A DNA stretch of 46,341 nucleotides from a virus: positions 1-46,341 of the IMG/VR virus record IMGVR_UViG_3300024346_000124; one strand, given 5' to 3'. The position numbers and the translations under genes are program-made. How positions within the stretch are numbered: the stretch's first letter is position 1; every line of letters begins with the position of its first letter. This document shows positions 16,940 to 23,735 of this stretch, one piece after another. A model generated the notes under the pieces. It had not been told where the DNA came from and made no database searches. It saw only the letters and a list, made by a program, of their open reading frames with translations.

Positions 16940-17190
16940 GAGTGGTTGGCATCTCCATTTTCTTTGAGCGTAGGAATAGCAGAAGGTTCTCTGCGTCCTT
17001 GATTGTCAAGTAGATGAACTTCGCTTTGCTTCTCCTCGCTCCAGACAGCAGGAAGGATAAACGGTTGTCCGCTGGCTGTACGGATTTCTTTGACGGAGTT
17101 GGCATTGTGGAGGATTTGGATAAGTTCTTCAACGCTAAGACCAAGGAGGAGGGCAGACGCTTTGAGACCATTTTGGTTATTGTGATTCAT
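16936..17190 (-). CDS. Hypothetical 84-aa protein
   Basis: A longer frame extends to 17307, but the internal ATG at 17190 is preferred because it fits tightly with the neighbouring 53-aa gene, whose stop lies 12 bp inside it. The segment KASALLLGLSVEELIQILHNA looks like two helices, followed by a polar C-terminal half. No family is recognised. Its stop overlaps the GTG of the metallophosphoesterase gene. Confidence 0.6.
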   Translation of the reverse strand: MNHNNQNGLKASALLLGLSVEELIQILHNANSVKEIRTASGQPFILPAVWSEEKQSEVHLLDNQGRREPSAIPTLKENGDANHS

Positions 17191-17338
17191 ACTTATTGAG
17201 AGGCTTGGCAAACAATTTAGCCCATAGAGCCTTGGCATACACAAAGTATTCTTTAGTCTTAGTGACCTCTGCTGTAGTCTGCTTCTTTGCTTCAAGATGA
17301 CCGCCATTGTGGGCTGGTCGCATCCACTTCTTTTTCAT
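17177..17338 (-). CDS. Small basic 53-aa protein
   Basis: The frame starts MKKKWMRPAHNGGH and ends KPLNKYESQ. It begins 2 bp after the endolysin stop and its end overlaps the next gene by 14 bp, so it fits the chain of overlapping genes in this unit. It is Lys-rich with a central aromatic/hydrophobic helix (EYFVYAKALWAKLF). No family is recognised. It is called a gene on position and overlap alone. Confidence 0.55.
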   Translation of the reverse strand: MKKKWMRPAHNGGHLEAKKQTTAEVTKTKEYFVYAKALWAKLFAKPLNKYESQ

Positions 17339-17340
17339 CT

Positions 17341-17757
17341 TCACAGGATGCCTCTGGCACGATTGAGTGCAGGGTAGTCAAGGTCAGTATTCAGTTTACG
17401 CTTCAAGGCTCCAGTAACGCCCATACAGTAGCACATATAGACACGCATAGGAGTAGGCTTGATGTTGTTTTTCTGAAGGGTCTGCACAATCCATTCGCAA
17501 TGCCATTGGGCTACCTGCCGTGCGATTGGGTAATTGAATGCGTTAGACTTGTTGTACTCCCAGTTGGCAAGGTTACGCTTACAAGCGTCTTCCCAAGCAG
17601 AGCGATGCATCTGGTAGGCTCCAAGAGATTTTCCCTTGTCTGAAATCGAGGTGCATCTGTTGTCAGATTCGATGATGGCTAATTTATCCAAAAAGCCGTC
17701 TGTTATTTCCATCGCCTGTGCATTGAGACACAGGAGAAGTAGCAATACCGTTTTCAT
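17341..17757 (-). CDS. Exported lysozyme-like endolysin (SLT fold)
   Basis: The 138-aa product has a short Sec signal peptide (MKTVLLLLLCLNAQA) and then a lysozyme-like domain: catalytic Glu in LAIIESDNR, then SLGAYQM, the typical GxYQ motif of the lytic transglycosylase/lysozyme superfamily. Cysteines in the mature part may form disulfides in the periplasm. An endolysin with its own signal peptide would reach the wall without holin pores, with lysis then timed by membrane depolarisation. It is separated from the holin and spanin, which are on the opposite strand, and follows tRNA-Arg in the minus-strand unit. The start is CATATG with no Shine-Dalgarno. Confidence 0.8.
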   Translation of the reverse strand: MKTVLLLLLCLNAQAMEITDGFLDKLAIIESDNRCTSISDKGKSLGAYQMHRSAWEDACKRNLANWEYNKSNAFNYPIARQVAQWHCEWIVQTLQKNNIKPTPMRVYMCYCMGVTGALKRKLNTDLDYPALNRARGIL

Positions 17758-17778
17758 ATGTATGTTAATTTGGTAAAA

Positions 17779-17850
17779 TGTCCCTGCTAGGAATCGAACC
17801 TAGATAATTCGCTTAGAAGGCGAATGTTCTATCCATTGAACTACAGGGAC
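17779..17850 (-). tRNA. tRNA-Arg(UCU)
   Basis: A 72-nt cloverleaf: acceptor GTCCCTG pairs perfectly with CAGGGAC; the D-arm reads AGTTCAATGGATAGAAC; the anticodon stem TTCGC/GCGAA closes the loop CTTCTAA with anticodon TCT; the T-arm CTAGGTTCGATTCCTAG is intact; the discriminator is A. CCA is not encoded. It decodes AGA/AGG. It sits between the ERF and endolysin genes on the same strand and is likely cut from their transcript. AGA is the favoured Arg codon in the late virion genes, so the tRNA probably supports their expression. Confidence 0.95.
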
Positions 17851-17857
17851 AGATTGG

Positions 17858-18586
17858 TTAGAACGGAACTTCGTCTTGGGATTCGGGTTCAGAGTCTACA
17901 CCATTCTGCTTCAAAACCCAGAGAGCCTGTGCAGACTTCTTAAGGGACTGGTCTTTAGCACCTACCTTACCAGTCTTCTCCCACGGCTTAGGCTCCCACT
18001 TGTTAGCCCAGTAGTCCAAATCCTTGTCAGCCAGAGCGGACAGGGCAGTACCCTTGTTATTGCCGAACGGAACAGCCAGTTCAAAGTCGATACCAACGCT
18101 ACCAGTATGAGGGGCAACAAAGGTGGCTGGTTTAAAATCTGGGGCTGACTTCTTTAAAGGAGCAGAGGCAGTCTTGACCACACGGTCTACTTCTGCGTCA
18201 TCATCAGCCGTAGCCAGACCTCCAATAGAAGCCAAGCAATAGCGTCTAAGATAAGTTAGGATTGCACCAGCCTGTTGACCAGTAGCCTGTTCGCCAACAG
18301 GAACAACGCACGAGGATTCGATGCTCGTACCATTCTTGTGGGCGATGATGGTCTTGATACCAATACCATTGTCGTGGTACTCAGAGGTAGGCAGTTGAAT
18401 CACCGTGAGACCGTGCTTGTGGAACAGGGGTTTAAGATAAGACAAGTGAGCCGATAGGCTCGCAAATTTATTCTTAAAATGCGGATTAAAGTCATCAGCA
18501 ACTATGTCCTTCGTGTCAGCGTGTACATTTCCAATAGCGATGTACAGTTCAGCCAGATTGGGCTTAGGAAGAGTATCGTCTTGCAT
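17858..18586 (-). CDS. ERF-family single-strand annealing recombinase
   Basis: The 242-aa protein matches the ERF pattern: an N-terminal helix, then NPHFKNKFASLSAH, later LPVGEQATGQQAGAILTYLRRY and LASIGGLATADDDAE. ERF proteins form rings that anneal complementary single strands, giving RecA-independent recombination. The C-terminus ends DEVPF, an acidic tip of the kind that recruits host SSB partners. The ATG at 18586 is chosen because the upstream gene ends at 18609; an in-frame start at 18658 would overlap it. The RecE-like nuclease and RusA-like resolvase in the same unit complete a recombination set. Confidence 0.85.
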   Translation of the reverse strand: MQDDTLPKPNLAELYIAIGNVHADTKDIVADDFNPHFKNKFASLSAHLSYLKPLFHKHGLTVIQLPTSEYHDNGIGIKTIIAHKNGTSIESSCVVPVGEQATGQQAGAILTYLRRYCLASIGGLATADDDAEVDRVVKTASAPLKKSAPDFKPATFVAPHTGSVGIDFELAVPFGNNKGTALSALADKDLDYWANKWEPKPWEKTGKVGAKDQSLKKSAQALWVLKQNGVDSEPESQDEVPF

Positions 18587-18608
18587 ATCGATGCGTGTCC
18601 AGAGTTGG

Positions 18609-18830
18609 TTACTTCTTGCTGACCACGATTTCATTGACGGAGCGAGCGTTGTTCGCATTGATACGGACAGCCTTGCCTTGGTCGTTGATGAACGAGTAGT
18701 ACAGGTAGTGCTTGACCTTTACAGGCTTCAGCAGACGAGCCATACGACCATCGGGAAGTACGACATACTTGGTTGCGTTGTTGACCCCGATGAGTTCGGA
18801 GGTCGCATTGTTGGTGGTTGGGTTTTCCAT
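18609..18830 (-). CDS. Hypothetical 73-aa protein
   Basis: The family is not recognised. A strand-rich middle (KYVVLPDGRMARLLKPVKVKHYLYYSF) resembles a small beta-barrel, and Asn is frequent. It lies between the DnaC-like loader and the ERF gene, all same strand and tightly spaced, so it probably belongs to replication or recombination. Start context is CACTATG without Shine-Dalgarno. Confidence 0.65.
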   Translation of the reverse strand: MENPTTNNATSELIGVNNATKYVVLPDGRMARLLKPVKVKHYLYYSFINDQGKAVRINANNARSVNEIVVSKK

Positions 18831-18839
18831 AGTGGGAAT

Positions 18840-19532
18840 TTATTGGGTAACAGAGGCTCCGTAGATTTTAAAATAGTCTTTCAGTCTTCGGATAATGGCT
18901 GTGCCAGTTTCTCCGTTATTGAATCTATCAGAAAGTCCGCTTCCGTTATAGTTTGTTGTTATAATTGTAGGGCGTTTATTTGAGGTACGCTCGTCAATGA
19001 TTGAAAATAAATCAGTCTCCATACGCTGGGTCAAGCGTTCTTTACCTAAATCGTCAATGACCAGCAGAGAGCAGGAAGTCAGACGCTCGATGACATCTCC
19101 GTGAGTCTGATTGGCAAAGCCCTGCTCAATCTTCTGCTCCAGTTTCCGCATCGTGAGGAACTCAGAGTACTTGGGATAGTGGTGAAGCCAGCCCTTGTTG
19201 AACATAGCCCAAGCACAGCGGGTCTTCCCTGTCCCTGTGACACCGTGGAGCAGTACGCTTTGGTCTGGGGTGTACTCCTCCAAAGCCTGTTGCATCTGGG
19301 GAGCGAGTTTACTGACCACGGTGTCTTGGAAAGCACTAGGCGTGTTCGGGTGCATCGACTTGAAAGCCCAGTCGTGCTTATCAAACACACCCCTGTAGGA
19401 GTAAGGGTAATCGTGATACTCTGCCGTGCCAAAGCAATCAAGGCACACAGACACATTAGTCTTAAACTTCACAGCACGGCTATCCCATACAGGAGTAGCA
19501 GGTGCTTTGCAATGAATGCACTTAGAAGCCAT
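18840..19532 (-). CDS. DnaC/DnaI-like helicase loader ATPase
   Basis: The 230-aa protein has an N-terminal zinc-ribbon-like pair (C5xxC8 and C30xxC33), Walker A GVTGTGKT (97-104), Walker B SLLVIDDLG (155-163), a sensor-1-like TTN (192-194) and a C-terminal RRL arginine region. This is the domain order of DnaC/DnaI-type loaders, which place the replicative helicase on origin DNA. No phage helicase gene was found, so it likely recruits the host DnaB. It overlaps the end of the initiator gene by 11 bp. Confidence 0.88.
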   Translation of the reverse strand: MASKCIHCKAPATPVWDSRAVKFKTNVSVCLDCFGTAEYHDYPYSYRGVFDKHDWAFKSMHPNTPSAFQDTVVSKLAPQMQQALEEYTPDQSVLLHGVTGTGKTRCAWAMFNKGWLHHYPKYSEFLTMRKLEQKIEQGFANQTHGDVIERLTSCSLLVIDDLGKERLTQRMETDLFSIIDERTSNKRPTIITTNYNGSGLSDRFNNGETGTAIIRRLKDYFKIYGASVTQ

Positions 19533-20157
19533 TGGAGTGGTCGTTGTTGGTTAAGGTTTTGGCTTTGGAGCCGTTACTGTTTATTACAAAAAGCCCCTGC
19601 CAGCCAAAGGCAATGCTTTTGTTTATGGAATCTACAGCCTGTGCCTCGTTAGCCCAAGACCCCAGCAACTTCAACTGCTCCGTCTTGGTCATAGGGGTCA
19701 AAGGCTTCTTGGTCTGCTTGCGGTACATCTCCCACTTTGTCCAAGCCTCCTTGAAAGACTCTCCGTAGGGCAATACCTCTGTATTGATATACTCTATCTT
19801 ATCTTCTTTTCTATATGTAGGAAGTCTACTTCCCCCCCTGCGGGAAATAGGTTTCCCCCTCCCTAGGAAATCTATAGCACCCACCAACGCTTGCTTCTCC
19901 ACCGTCCGTAGGATGCGTCTGCCGTTCAGTTCGATGCGGACTACCAACTGGTGGTCGATAAGGGTTTTGAGGACATTCTTGACCTGTCTGTCGCTGAGTT
20001 GCAAGGTTTGTGCAAGGTAGCCGTTGGAGGCGAAACAGCCCTCTTCATTGTCGAGGGCGTTCACGATTCCGTACACCACCTTCTCGGTGATAGTAAGCGT
20101 TTCCAACTGGAAGACCTCTACAGGAATCCAGACACCAGTAAACGATGGCTTGCTCAC
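19522..20157 (-). CDS. Replication initiator-like protein (lambda O / DnaD type) with iterons inside the gene
   Basis: The start is taken as GTG at 20157, overlapping the stop of the RecE-like gene (GTGA); a longer frame reaches 20232 but has no support. The 211-aa product begins with a winged helix-turn-helix (about 15-85, including LTITEKVVYGIVNALDN and LAQTLQLSDRQVKNVLKTL), then a basic low-complexity linker (about 96-116, GRGKPISRRGGSR) and a C-terminal helical domain (FKEAWTKWEMYRK to FGWQGLF). This is the plan of phage initiators that bind the origin and contact a DnaC-like loader, whose gene follows directly. The linker is encoded by a repeat array, exactly as lambda ori lies inside O. 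Confidence 0.75.
   Translation of the reverse strand: MSKPSFTGVWIPVEVFQLETLTITEKVVYGIVNALDNEEGCFASNGYLAQTLQLSDRQVKNVLKTLIDHQLVVRIELNGRRILRTVEKQALVGAIDFLGRGKPISRRGGSRLPTYRKEDKIEYINTEVLPYGESFKEAWTKWEMYRKQTKKPLTPMTKTEQLKLLGSWANEAQAVDSINKSIAFGWQGLFVINSNGSKAKTLTNNDHSNGF
19811..19871 (-). repeat. Iteron-like array A, candidate replication origin inside the initiator gene
   Basis: On the minus strand three units start at 19871, 19848 and 19825, each 23 nt apart, beginning GATTTCCTAGGG, TATTTCCCGCAGGG and GACTTCCTACATATAG. G-runs follow the first two. A 19-nt lead-in and the third unit are almost identical to those of the array at 28844. Initiators commonly bind such repeats; the location inside the initiator gene parallels lambdoid phages. 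Confidence 0.65.
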
Positions 20158-20945
20158 GAATAGATGCTTGGCTTGAGAGCAGGAAGCGTCTTGCAGGAGG
20201 CATAGCCCTCCCACTCGTTGATGGTTTCGCAAATCATATAGCGAGCCAAGTCACGAGTCACACAGTTCTTCCAAATCTGGAGTTCCTCATCGGAAACAGT
20301 ATACAGCACAGCACCGCTAGGCTCCGTGGTCTCAACAGCAAGAAACTGGAACGAGAAGGGCTTACTCCACATCATCTCTGCCATAAGGCAGTAGAAGCCA
20401 GCCTGTACCCAGTACAGCCTATCCTGCACATCATATCGGAACTTGAGAGCGTCTTGGCACGACTTGATGTCCGTGATGACACCACGCTCCACATCAACGA
20501 TGTCGAGTTTAGCCTTACAGTCGATTTTGAACAGGCTACCAAGTACGACCACCTCCTTGCGGATTCCAGAACTGAACTTGTCAGCGTTAGCCTTCATACA
20601 TTCAACGACTGCCTTACAGCAACGCTCCACGACTTCTTGGCTGTCAGCCTTGAGGATAATCTTGCCGACATTCTTCTCTTCAAATTCAGCCTTCAGAATC
20701 TTTCCCTCTTTGGTGCGACCATCGATGTCTGGCAGGTAAGCGATGGAGGCGAAGTACTCTTCTGGCTCTAGGATAGCCGTGTGGATGGCAGTACCGACAC
20801 GCATAGCCTCGCTGGTCTCTACCTCCTTCTGGTGCTTGAAGTGGAACGGTGAACGGACGAAAGCCTTAAAGCGTGAAGCGTTAAGACCTACAAGAGAGCG
20901 GTACTCGCTCTCCGACATTTTACTGGCTACTGGGTTGTTGGGCAT
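20154..20945 (-). CDS. RecE-like PD-(D/E)XK exonuclease (DUF3799 type)
   Basis: The 263-aa protein has the RecE C-terminal nuclease motifs: GTAIHTAILEPE with His55, KAKLD with Asp148, and ITDIKS with Asp159-x-Lys161, followed by helix YWVQAGFYC (RecE-type Q-x-x-x-Y). These make up the metal site of a 5'-3' exonuclease that resects double-strand ends for the ERF annealing protein. The 5' end overlaps the RusA-like gene by 26 bp, and the 3' end overlaps the initiator start. Confidence 0.85.
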   Translation of the reverse strand: MPNNPVASKMSESEYRSLVGLNASRFKAFVRSPFHFKHQKEVETSEAMRVGTAIHTAILEPEEYFASIAYLPDIDGRTKEGKILKAEFEEKNVGKIILKADSQEVVERCCKAVVECMKANADKFSSGIRKEVVVLGSLFKIDCKAKLDIVDVERGVITDIKSCQDALKFRYDVQDRLYWVQAGFYCLMAEMMWSKPFSFQFLAVETTEPSGAVLYTVSDEELQIWKNCVTRDLARYMICETINEWEGYASCKTLPALKPSIYS

Positions 20946-21384
20946 TTTGTTGGTTTTGGTTTTGGGTTATCGTACAGAGAACAGCGGGTTGCTGTGACCA
21001 GTACTTACGGACAGTTAGGCTCCAGACTTGGCTATCGTCAAGCCAGTATCCCAACTTTGTAAATTCATCCAGAATGACCTTGACTACATTGTCGCAGTCT
21101 GGTTTGGTTGTTTTTACAAGCGTTTTACACTTGTTAATCTTTGGTAAAAGGTACTTTGGGGGCGTGTAGTACAGGCTGATTTCGACCTCCACAGCCCCCT
21201 CAATGGGTACAGCGGGTACATACCGCTTGGCGTGTAGGCTAAAAGCGGATACCCAGCCCACCACCTTGGAGTTTTTCATCTTTCCAACAAACATCTGCCC
21301 AGTTTTGGACTTCAGAATCCTCAAGGCGGCTTGATGGGTGCTAGTTGGAGGTTCTAAGTTGCAAGCAATGAAAATATGTGTCAT
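20920..21384 (-). CDS. RusA-like Holliday junction resolvase
   Basis: The 154-aa protein has the RusA signature KPDCDNVVKVILDEF (Asp96, Asp98 region) followed by WLDDSQV (Asp116/117), the acidic residues that bind metal and cut four-way junctions. The C-terminus is a Gln/Asn-rich tail (QNQNQQNAQQPSSQ). It is the first gene of the minus-strand replication/recombination unit. Its start is only 9 bp from the start of the divergent HTH gene, so its promoter must lie inside that gene. Confidence 0.87.
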   Translation of the reverse strand: MTHIFIACNLEPPTSTHQAALRILKSKTGQMFVGKMKNSKVVGWVSAFSLHAKRYVPAVPIEGAVEVEISLYYTPPKYLLPKINKCKTLVKTTKPDCDNVVKVILDEFTKLGYWLDDSQVWSLTVRKYWSQQPAVLCTITQNQNQQNAQQPSSQ

Positions 21385-21393
21385 TTTAGTATT

Positions 21394-21849
21394 ATGGAAA
21401 GCGAATCGCCCTATGAAAGAGTCAAAACAGACAAGAAGTCTACAACCCTTGAAAAGTTAGACCCAAAGAAGAAAGAGGAAATCGTTTGGATGACTGAAGA
21501 GGGTCATACGCAACGAGAAATCGAAGAGAAAGTGGAGGTGTCTGGTCATACTGTCGTGGCGGTTAGGCAGGATATGGGTGATAAGGATATTGACCTAGGT
21601 ACATACAAGAAGGGCGTTAGCACTCTCTTCAAGTCTATTATTATGAAGGGTGCGATTCGTCTAGATACAGAAATCGACAAACTTCCTATCAGCCAGATGC
21701 CCCTAGCCCTTGCTATTCTTATCGATAAGGTGCAGACCCTTAACGACCAGCCTGTAGTAGTTACTGAACACAGACTCAAAGTTTCCCACGAAGCCATTAA
21801 TAAAATGCTCTCTGGTGAGATTATAGACATTTCCTCGGAAAAAAATTAA
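21394..21849 (+). CDS. Helix-turn-helix protein; candidate small terminase or regulator
   Basis: The ATG at 21394 is preferred over an in-frame ATG at 21376, which would overlap the divergent RusA start. The 151-aa protein has an HTH-like segment (VWMTEEGHTQREIEEKVEVSG followed by HTVVAVRQD) near residues 30-60, then helices, then IDKVQTLNDQPVVVTEHR. N-terminal HTH plus helical oligomer domain is the plan of small terminase subunits, but the gene is 10 kb from the large subunit and stands alone between two divergent units, which also suits a regulator. I cannot choose between them. Confidence 0.7.
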   Translation: MESESPYERVKTDKKSTTLEKLDPKKKEEIVWMTEEGHTQREIEEKVEVSGHTVVAVRQDMGDKDIDLGTYKKGVSTLFKSIIMKGAIRLDTEIDKLPISQMPLALAILIDKVQTLNDQPVVVTEHRLKVSHEAINKMLSGEIIDISSEKN

Positions 21850-21855
21850 GGCAAA

Positions 21856-21875
21856 AAGCCTTCCGCATAAGGCTT
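21856..21875 (+). terminator. Hairpin after the HTH gene
   Basis: AAGCCTT and AAGGCTT form a perfect 7-bp stem around CCGCAT, 6 bp after the stop of the HTH gene. The run after it (CAATT) is poor in T, so efficiency is uncertain. Confidence 0.5.
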
Positions 21876-21906
21876 CAATTGGGCAAATGGGTTAGGGATG
21901 GTGGGT

Positions 21907-21920
21907 GTCCGTGGTCGGAC
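21907..21920 (+). terminator. Small hairpin upstream of the shared 32-bp element
   Basis: GTCCG/CGGAC with a TGGT loop, followed 10-20 bp on by GATTTTGATTTT. It occupies the same place relative to the 32-bp element as the stronger hairpin at 27853. Confidence 0.35.
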
Positions 21921-21935
21921 TCGTTCCCGATTTTG

Positions 21936-21967
21936 ATTTTATGCTCCCAGCATCTGCTATCTTACCA
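21936..21967 (+). promoter_or_regulatory. Shared 32-bp element, copy 1 (probable promoter)
   Basis: This 32-bp stretch is repeated without mismatch at 27881-27912; both lie 80-140 bp before a plus-strand accessory gene unit and just after a hairpin. It contains the small palindrome ATGCTCCCAGCAT and ends TGCTATCTTACCA, where TGcTATCTT looks like an extended -10 box. A clear -35 is not seen. Reading it as a promoter with a built-in operator is an inference from position and duplication. Confidence 0.6.
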
Positions 21968-22004
21968 TTGAGCCAAGCGATGTCGGGTAAGACGAGGCGA
22001 TGCC

Positions 22005-22021
22005 CACTCCACTACGGAGTG
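22005..22021 (+). promoter_or_regulatory. Hairpin in the leader of the accessory unit
   Basis: CACTCC and GGAGTG pair around ACTAC, about 85 bp before the first gene. If transcription starts near 21975 it would be in the 5' leader. No function is known; a leader stabiliser or protein-binding site is possible. The whole gap 21850-22105 holds only these short signals. Confidence 0.3.
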
Positions 22022-22105
22022 AGGTCGCTACACCCTGTGGATGTTTAACCAAAATAAAAAACATTTGCAGGGAAGTCTTATTCTGAATTGTGCGGTAATA
22101 AAACT

Positions 22106-22609
22106 ATGAGCGATAACCTCATTGTTAAGTTCAAGACGGCAGTCACGGTGACTGTCCTCGAAACGGTAATCTACTCGTCTGTTGCCCCCAGCAGTTACGA
22201 GACTGATTACGAAGGCAACGGAAAGTTCCTGCGAGCGTTCGCAAAGATGAGCGGTGTCGGCTACCGCTCGTTCTTCAACATCACGCTGACTACCAAAAGC
22301 GAATCGACTGGCAATACCTACCGCCAGAAAATCTCCGCTTATGAGTTCGTCAAGATGGTGGCTTGGGAGTTGCAGTCTGGTGTGATTGAAGCGTTCAGCA
22401 AGTCGATGTTCCAGCACGAGAATGGTTTCGAGAATGACGCAACCAAAATCGTGGAGGACAATACGAAAGAACTGTATGCCTCGTTCGAAGGTGGCACTCA
22501 CTATTGGCGTGTGATGATGGCTGACGAACAGGACAAGGTTATGAACCGTGGCGAAAACTCCTCCACGGTTGCTGACTCGTTCGACACGGATGTGTCGGAG
22601 AATAAGTAA
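22106..22609 (+). CDS. Hypothetical 167-aa accessory protein
   Basis: The family is not recognised. It is soluble, strand-rich at the N-terminus (LIVKFKTAVTVTVLETVIYSS) and helical later, with an acidic end. Start at ATG 22106 has the A-rich leader GTAATAAAACT and no Shine-Dalgarno. It is the first gene behind the 32-bp element, so it is probably expressed early. Arg is coded by CGN here, unlike the late genes. Confidence 0.7.
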   Translation: MSDNLIVKFKTAVTVTVLETVIYSSVAPSSYETDYEGNGKFLRAFAKMSGVGYRSFFNITLTTKSESTGNTYRQKISAYEFVKMVAWELQSGVIEAFSKSMFQHENGFENDATKIVEDNTKELYASFEGGTHYWRVMMADEQDKVMNRGENSSTVADSFDTDVSENK

Positions 22610-22684
22610 TCGCTGACGAGTGTGAGTGCAGTCCGACCCTGCACTTGCATTTATCTGTCTTATCAAACTCCTACAAACACTCCT

Positions 22685-23524
22685 ATGAAGTTATTCAACT
22701 TCGACAACGCAAAGACTCGCAAGGGCGAGCAACTCGGATACTCCACCGCAATTCTTTATCTGTCTCCGTCAGATACGAGTGGAATCATCGACACCTGCAC
22801 CCACGCTACTGCACATTGCAAAGCGTTGTGTCTCAACACCGCAGGTATGGCTGGCATCTTCCCGAACATCATCGCATCACGCAAAAAGAAAACTGCGTGG
22901 CTGGCGAGCAACCCAGAAACTTTCTGGGCGAAGATTAGCCGTGAAGTTCAGAACCACGAGAACCTTTGCTACCGCAACACAAAACGGTTGAAGCGAAAGT
23001 TAAAACCGTGTGTCCGTATCAACGGCACATCGGATTTGTGGAGAATGGAGATGAGGTTGATTATGCATCGTTATCCAGATGTGCAGTTCTACGACTACAC
23101 GAAAGATTTCGAACGCATCGTTGATTGGCATATGGATAAGATGCCGATGAACTACCATCTCACCTTCTCGCATTCGGAAACGAATCTTGAAGAGAGCAAG
23201 TGGTGTCTCGCTAACGGAATCAATGTCGCTGTCGTTTTCGAGAACGATGGTCCGCTCCCATCGTCTTGGAATGGTTACGAAGTAATCGATGGCGATAAGA
23301 GTGACCTGCGATTCCTTGATGCGAAACTTCCGTATCCTAACGCTCTGTATGTTGTTCACGGAGTTGTTATCGGTCTCCGTGCCAAAGGTAAAGCGAAGAA
23401 GGCAACCGCAAAGGTAAACGGATTCGTCAACCCAACGAAGAGTGTGTTTCGTGGTGTTGCTTGGAGTAACCCGATTGATGGCGAAGAAGACGAGGAGCAG
23501 AATAATCTGAACCGCTATGAGTAA
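22685..23524 (+). CDS. DUF7227/gp88-like Cys-containing protein
   Basis: The 279-aa protein begins at ATG 22685. It carries a cysteine cluster (C38, C45, C49, in DTCTHATAHCKALCLNTAG), then RKKKTAWLASNP, VRINGTSD, VQFYDYTK, YHLTFSHSETN and DGDKSDLRFLD, in the order I recall for the DUF7227 phage family, which is related to mycobacteriophage gp88-type proteins. The Cys pattern suggests a metal or Fe-S site, as in radical-SAM-like enzymes, but the biochemical role is unknown. The C-terminus is acidic. It overlaps the next gene by 8 bp. Confidence 0.7.
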   Translation: MKLFNFDNAKTRKGEQLGYSTAILYLSPSDTSGIIDTCTHATAHCKALCLNTAGMAGIFPNIIASRKKKTAWLASNPETFWAKISREVQNHENLCYRNTKRLKRKLKPCVRINGTSDLWRMEMRLIMHRYPDVQFYDYTKDFERIVDWHMDKMPMNYHLTFSHSETNLEESKWCLANGINVAVVFENDGPLPSSWNGYEVIDGDKSDLRFLDAKLPYPNALYVVHGVVIGLRAKGKAKKATAKVNGFVNPTKSVFRGVAWSNPIDGEEDEEQNNLNRYE

Positions 23525-23735
23525 GTGCAACTGTGGTAGCGGTGTGGAATCGTTCTGGTACTTCGATGGTCATTGCATCGAACTGTTCAAGGGTTGTCCG
23601 AAGTGCGAAGCAGATAAGTTCAAGAAGTATCGCCCCGACATTAAGACGCAGTATGTGAGCGAAGAAACTATCGAGCCAGAGCCAGAGGTTCGCATCGTCA
23701 ATCGTCTGACGCAATGGGAGAACGAAAACCAATGA
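23517..23735 (+). CDS. Small cysteine-rich protein
   Basis: The 72-aa product has CNCGSG near the start and CPKC at about residue 27, enough for one zinc knuckle or ribbon, and a Glu/Pro-rich C-terminal part. No family is recognised. Both ends overlap the neighbouring genes by a few bases, which supports it as a real gene of the unit. Confidence 0.65.
   Translation: MSKCNCGSGVESFWYFDGHCIELFKGCPKCEADKFKKYRPDIKTQYVSEETIEPEPEVRIVNRLTQWENENQ

Noticed and set aside
16936-17307. Longer 123-aa form of the 84-aa minus-strand protein
   Set aside because: The extra N-terminal part overlaps the 53-aa gene in another frame and reads as unstructured Arg/Leu; the internal ATG fits the overlapping gene order.
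21394-21849. CI-type repressor and lysogeny module
   Set aside because: No integrase, excisionase or attachment site is seen, and the HTH protein lacks a repressor cleavage domain.
21907-21985. tRNA-like sequence on the minus strand (GGCTCAATGGTAAGATAGCAG followed by a GGG anticodon-like loop)
   Set aside because: The acceptor ends do not pair, the anticodon stem has only three good pairs and the T-loop lacks TTC. The similar part is repeated at 27881 without the remaining arms, so it is better read as a promoter-like element.
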